Below, piece by piece: positions 61,601-64,000 of a stretch of 64,000 bases of DNA. Made by a program: the position numbers and the translations under genes. Under the pieces are notes generated by a model that did not search any database, had not been told where the DNA came from, and saw only the letters and a program-made list of their open reading frames with translations. The stretch covers positions 132,001 to 196,000 of the forward strand of contig CAWZYM010000048.1 of NCBI GenBank assembly GCA_963966185.1, written 5' to 3'. Each line of letters starts with the position of its first letter. Position 1 is the first letter of the stretch. This stretch comes from Rhabditoides inermis. Taxonomy: Eukaryota; Nematoda; Chromadorea; Rhabditida; Rhabditidae.

Positions 61601-61884
61601 AAGGAAATCGACTGATTATCGACTGAATATCGATCTAATAAATATCGACTTTCGACCTTCGACCCTACCATCCCCGTTGCTAAACTGTGTTTCTCCCAGC
61701 GCTTAGCCCTAGTGGTGTACCGTATGCACTTGTTGTATAGTCAGGATATAGCGATTCTGGATAAATGATTGATTGATTGATCGACACTATCGTCCGACCA
61801 TGCCCTTTGCTTCTTCTCTCCGCAGTTTTTGCATGTGTCAGACGAGCTCTTCTAGCATGATTCGCACGGTCCCCCAATCGATCG

Positions 61885-61936
<52 letters not shown>

Positions 61937-62847
61937 TCCACCAGAGGGGTACTGTTTGAGTGTGAGTGTGTGGCAGGGGCAAAAAGAGGGGGCGAGCGAG
62001 TGCACATGGCTAGAGGGAGGCAACTCTCGACTGACGACAGGCAGGCAGACACACGCAGAGAGTGCGTGCAGGTGCGAGTCGCAGAGCGGACGAGCGAGAG
62101 AGCGCACGGGCGCACGCTCCCAACTCCCCCCCCCCCCCTCCTACCGAAAACCAGTAGCCACAGAGGTGGCATCGAAAAATGTGTATGTGTGTGTGCACAT
62201 TACTGTGTTTCGCCTGCCCGCCCCGCCGGTACCCCACAGGTAATCTGCTCCCTCCCATACTAGCGCTCTCTCTAGCCGCACGCGAGCCACACTCGCCAAA
62301 GGCAGCCACCGCACACCCCCCGAAAACACATTCGAAAACAAGTAGAAGGGGTACTGTAGACGATCACACGGCTCGTCGATCGATGCAAGGCAAGAGACAT
62401 GGGAGAGAGCACGCGACTGGAGGAGAGCACGGATCACACGGTCGGAAGGGAAACACAAACTCAACGAGTCTGGCACTGTGCACACACGCAGCAGCGCCTC
62501 CCGAAACAGTGCCCGAGGCAGCACGCGGCGAGAAGAGAGCGCAGACAGTGAGACGGAGCGAAATCGGGACCAACGGAGAGAGAAGAGATACCCCGGAAAC
62601 ACGGCAGAGAGAGGGGGAGAAAGAGGAGTACTCGAGTGAGCGGCCGAAAGCCACGTTATGACGGGGCGACAGGGAGTGGTATGCGAATAGAAGGGGAAGA
62701 TTCAGTGAGATCACATCCCCTGCGTACCTTGTGGGGCGACGACAGTGGACGTTTGCGGGACTCGTCGCTACTGCGCTGCTGTAGCACCGACGAAATGCGG
62801 TCGATCAGTCGGTCGGTAGACGACGACGGCGGAGACGACGTCGCCAT
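58619..62847 (-). CDS. TFAP2: AP-2 family transcription factor
   Basis: Core exons on the minus strand: 60240 to about 59990 (containing [20 protein letters not shown]), about 59835-59737 ([19 protein letters not shown]), 59677-59041, about 58987-58770 and about 58703-58619, stop TAG at 58621-58619. [53 protein letters not shown] and [20 protein letters not shown] are the basic and helix-span-helix regions that bind GCC-N3-GGC sites as a dimer. A Pro/Ser/Gln-rich tail ([16 protein letters not shown]) follows. Human AP-2 places its transactivation domain before this core; here the upstream part is short. A first exon 62847-62728 ([20 protein letters not shown]…SSPHK, donor gtacgc) joins in frame to the acceptor at 60240, giving a 2.5-kb first intron; this join is inferred. 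Confidence 0.92.
60241..62727. promoter_or_regulatory. Long first intron of the AP-2 gene (candidate regulatory DNA)
   Basis: No coding exon is supported in these 2.5 kb, an unusually long intron for this window. It contains a CT microsatellite at about 61889-61933 and poly-C near 62127-62138. If the 62728-62847 exon is not joined to AP-2, this stretch is instead its promoter. Confidence 0.5.
61889..61933. repeat. (CT)n microsatellite
   Basis: Pure CT run in the presumed first AP-2 intron. Confidence 0.95.
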
Positions 62848-64000
62848 CCCCAAAAACAGGCGACGTCAACAAAAGAAATACGGGAGGAAAGAACGCGCCA
62901 ATACAAAAGCAAATACAGTCGTGCGGAAATGGATCTCGGATGAGCGCGCGCGAAATCACGGCAAGTTACCAGAGCGGAGTTGAATGACAGAAGTGGCGGA
63001 GATAGACCATCGAGTGGACAGTGCTTGGTCTGCCAAGCGCCGCCGTAAACGAATTTCGATTTTGTGATGTGTCGAGAGTCGACAGAAAGAGAGAGAGTGG
63101 GGGTGAAAGTGGCACGGGGGAGAAAGAAGGAGAGATCGGGCCGCAGGGCGGAGCACGGCACATGCGAATGGCAGCGCCCCGACCGGTCGGCCGAGAGACA
63201 GCGCTGGCAGCGGAGGGCGCAGACTGGGGAGCGCAGTGAGAGAGGGTACTGTAGGCGGAGAGATGGCAGACTCGCAGCTGGGGTCAGCCCCCGAAGGGCG
63301 TGCTGGAATGCCGCCAAATTGCGCATGCCACAGCTCAATCGATCGATCACGCCCTCAGGGTCAGCCTGTTACATGGCCAGCTCGGACCAGTAGGGCTCAT
63401 TCCTTTATGGCCGACTCACACGCATCTACTGTATCCCCTGCGGCGAATCGAACACATATCTCTTCGTTGTAACACTTCTCTCCCGCTGAGATACGGTAGC
63501 ACGGAGATCTCTCTCTCGGGATCGCCCGAGGGCAGGAGACGACGCCCCGAAAACGACTGTGCCTATCAGTGATTGTGTAGTGATAAGAGCACGGCGGGGT
63601 GAGCCGCATGTGCTAGAGGGCGGCAAATCTATAAACACAATGAGAGAGGGTGTGAAATGGAATCGATTGATGGAGAGGAAGGAGAGCATGTATTCATTGT
63701 GTGGCCATCCATCTCTCCCCTCCTCTCTCCTCTCCCTTCCGCGCGGTACCCACAGGGCGACTCCAGCCACACAAAGACACCCACACACAGCATAAATTAG
63801 AGCTATCGGACATGTGCGATCGCAGCTCGTGTTTCACTCACTCACTCTCCCTCATATTATACTAATCCCCTCCATATTACAACCCCTCAGTACTGTATTA
63901 TTATCCCATCGCCAACTAGAAACCAGATATTGCGCGATCAAATTGCCAGCAGCGATCCCACTGAGCTCTCCCCCGCTCGAGAAATGGAAGTGGAAGGGGT
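62848..64000. other. Region upstream of AP-2, no supported gene
   Basis: No exon structure is recognised. A tRNA-like relic lies on the minus strand at about 63425-63492: A-box-like TATCTCAGCGGGAGAG and B-box-like GTGTTCGATTCGCC. The region presumably contains the AP-2 promoter. Confidence 0.4.

Overview
This window is animal nuclear DNA. The genes are broken into many short exons by small GT-AG introns, many only 40-60 bases long. Products are typical metazoan housekeeping and developmental proteins. Intergenic and intronic DNA is full of GA/CT, AT and other simple repeats. Several hints favour a nematode or similar small-intron invertebrate: tiny introns, 3' splice sites a few bases before several start codons, a four-pass LAPTM-like protein, a secreted helical protein reminiscent of nematode FAR proteins, a divergent casein kinase 1-like gene and an RTE-like reverse transcriptase fragment. 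No species can be named from the sequence alone.

Layout, left to right: the 3' end of a BAZ2-like bromodomain gene (1-326, +). A 1.6-kb terminal-inverted-repeat element (856-2483). Uridine phosphorylase (4155-7051, +). A CAMK-group kinase closest to DCLK (8126-12675, -), with a 19-bp minisatellite in an intron. FAIM (13445-14693, +), divergent from the kinase. Mitochondrial inner-membrane peptidase IMMP1L (15193-15953, +). The large Arf-GEF gene GBF1 (16425-31545, +). A BPI/LBP-family secreted protein (32817-35765, -). A small secreted helical protein (36343-37456, +). An operon-like pair on the minus strand: a LAPTM-like gene with two apparently mutually exclusive exons (38863-40686), followed 63 bases later by an RS-rich protein gene (37688-38799). 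A BTB protein gene (41902-42905, -).

From 43.1 to 49.7 kb the DNA is dominated by repeats. A 740-bp fold-back element carries two tRNA-like sequences and sits in a TTA duplication (43143-43882). It is followed by a near-perfect palindrome with 2.3-kb arms (44204-46550 and 47399-49735). Each arm carries a casein kinase 1-like gene body, and the spacer holds a truncated non-LTR reverse transcriptase. Then come RPB2 of RNA polymerase II (50402-55674, +), CNOT9 (56096-57378, +), a 42-residue small ORF gene (57886-58055, +) and an AP-2 transcription factor gene (58619-62847, -), whose likely first exon lies 2.5 kb upstream of the rest.

The most unusual structure is the 5.2-kb GBF1 intron at 21667-26843. 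It is almost entirely a tandem array of about 48 units of roughly 100-130 bases. Each unit carries a copy of the intron's own 3' splice-site context plus a 17-bp perfect hairpin. The true acceptor stands exactly where the next unit would begin.
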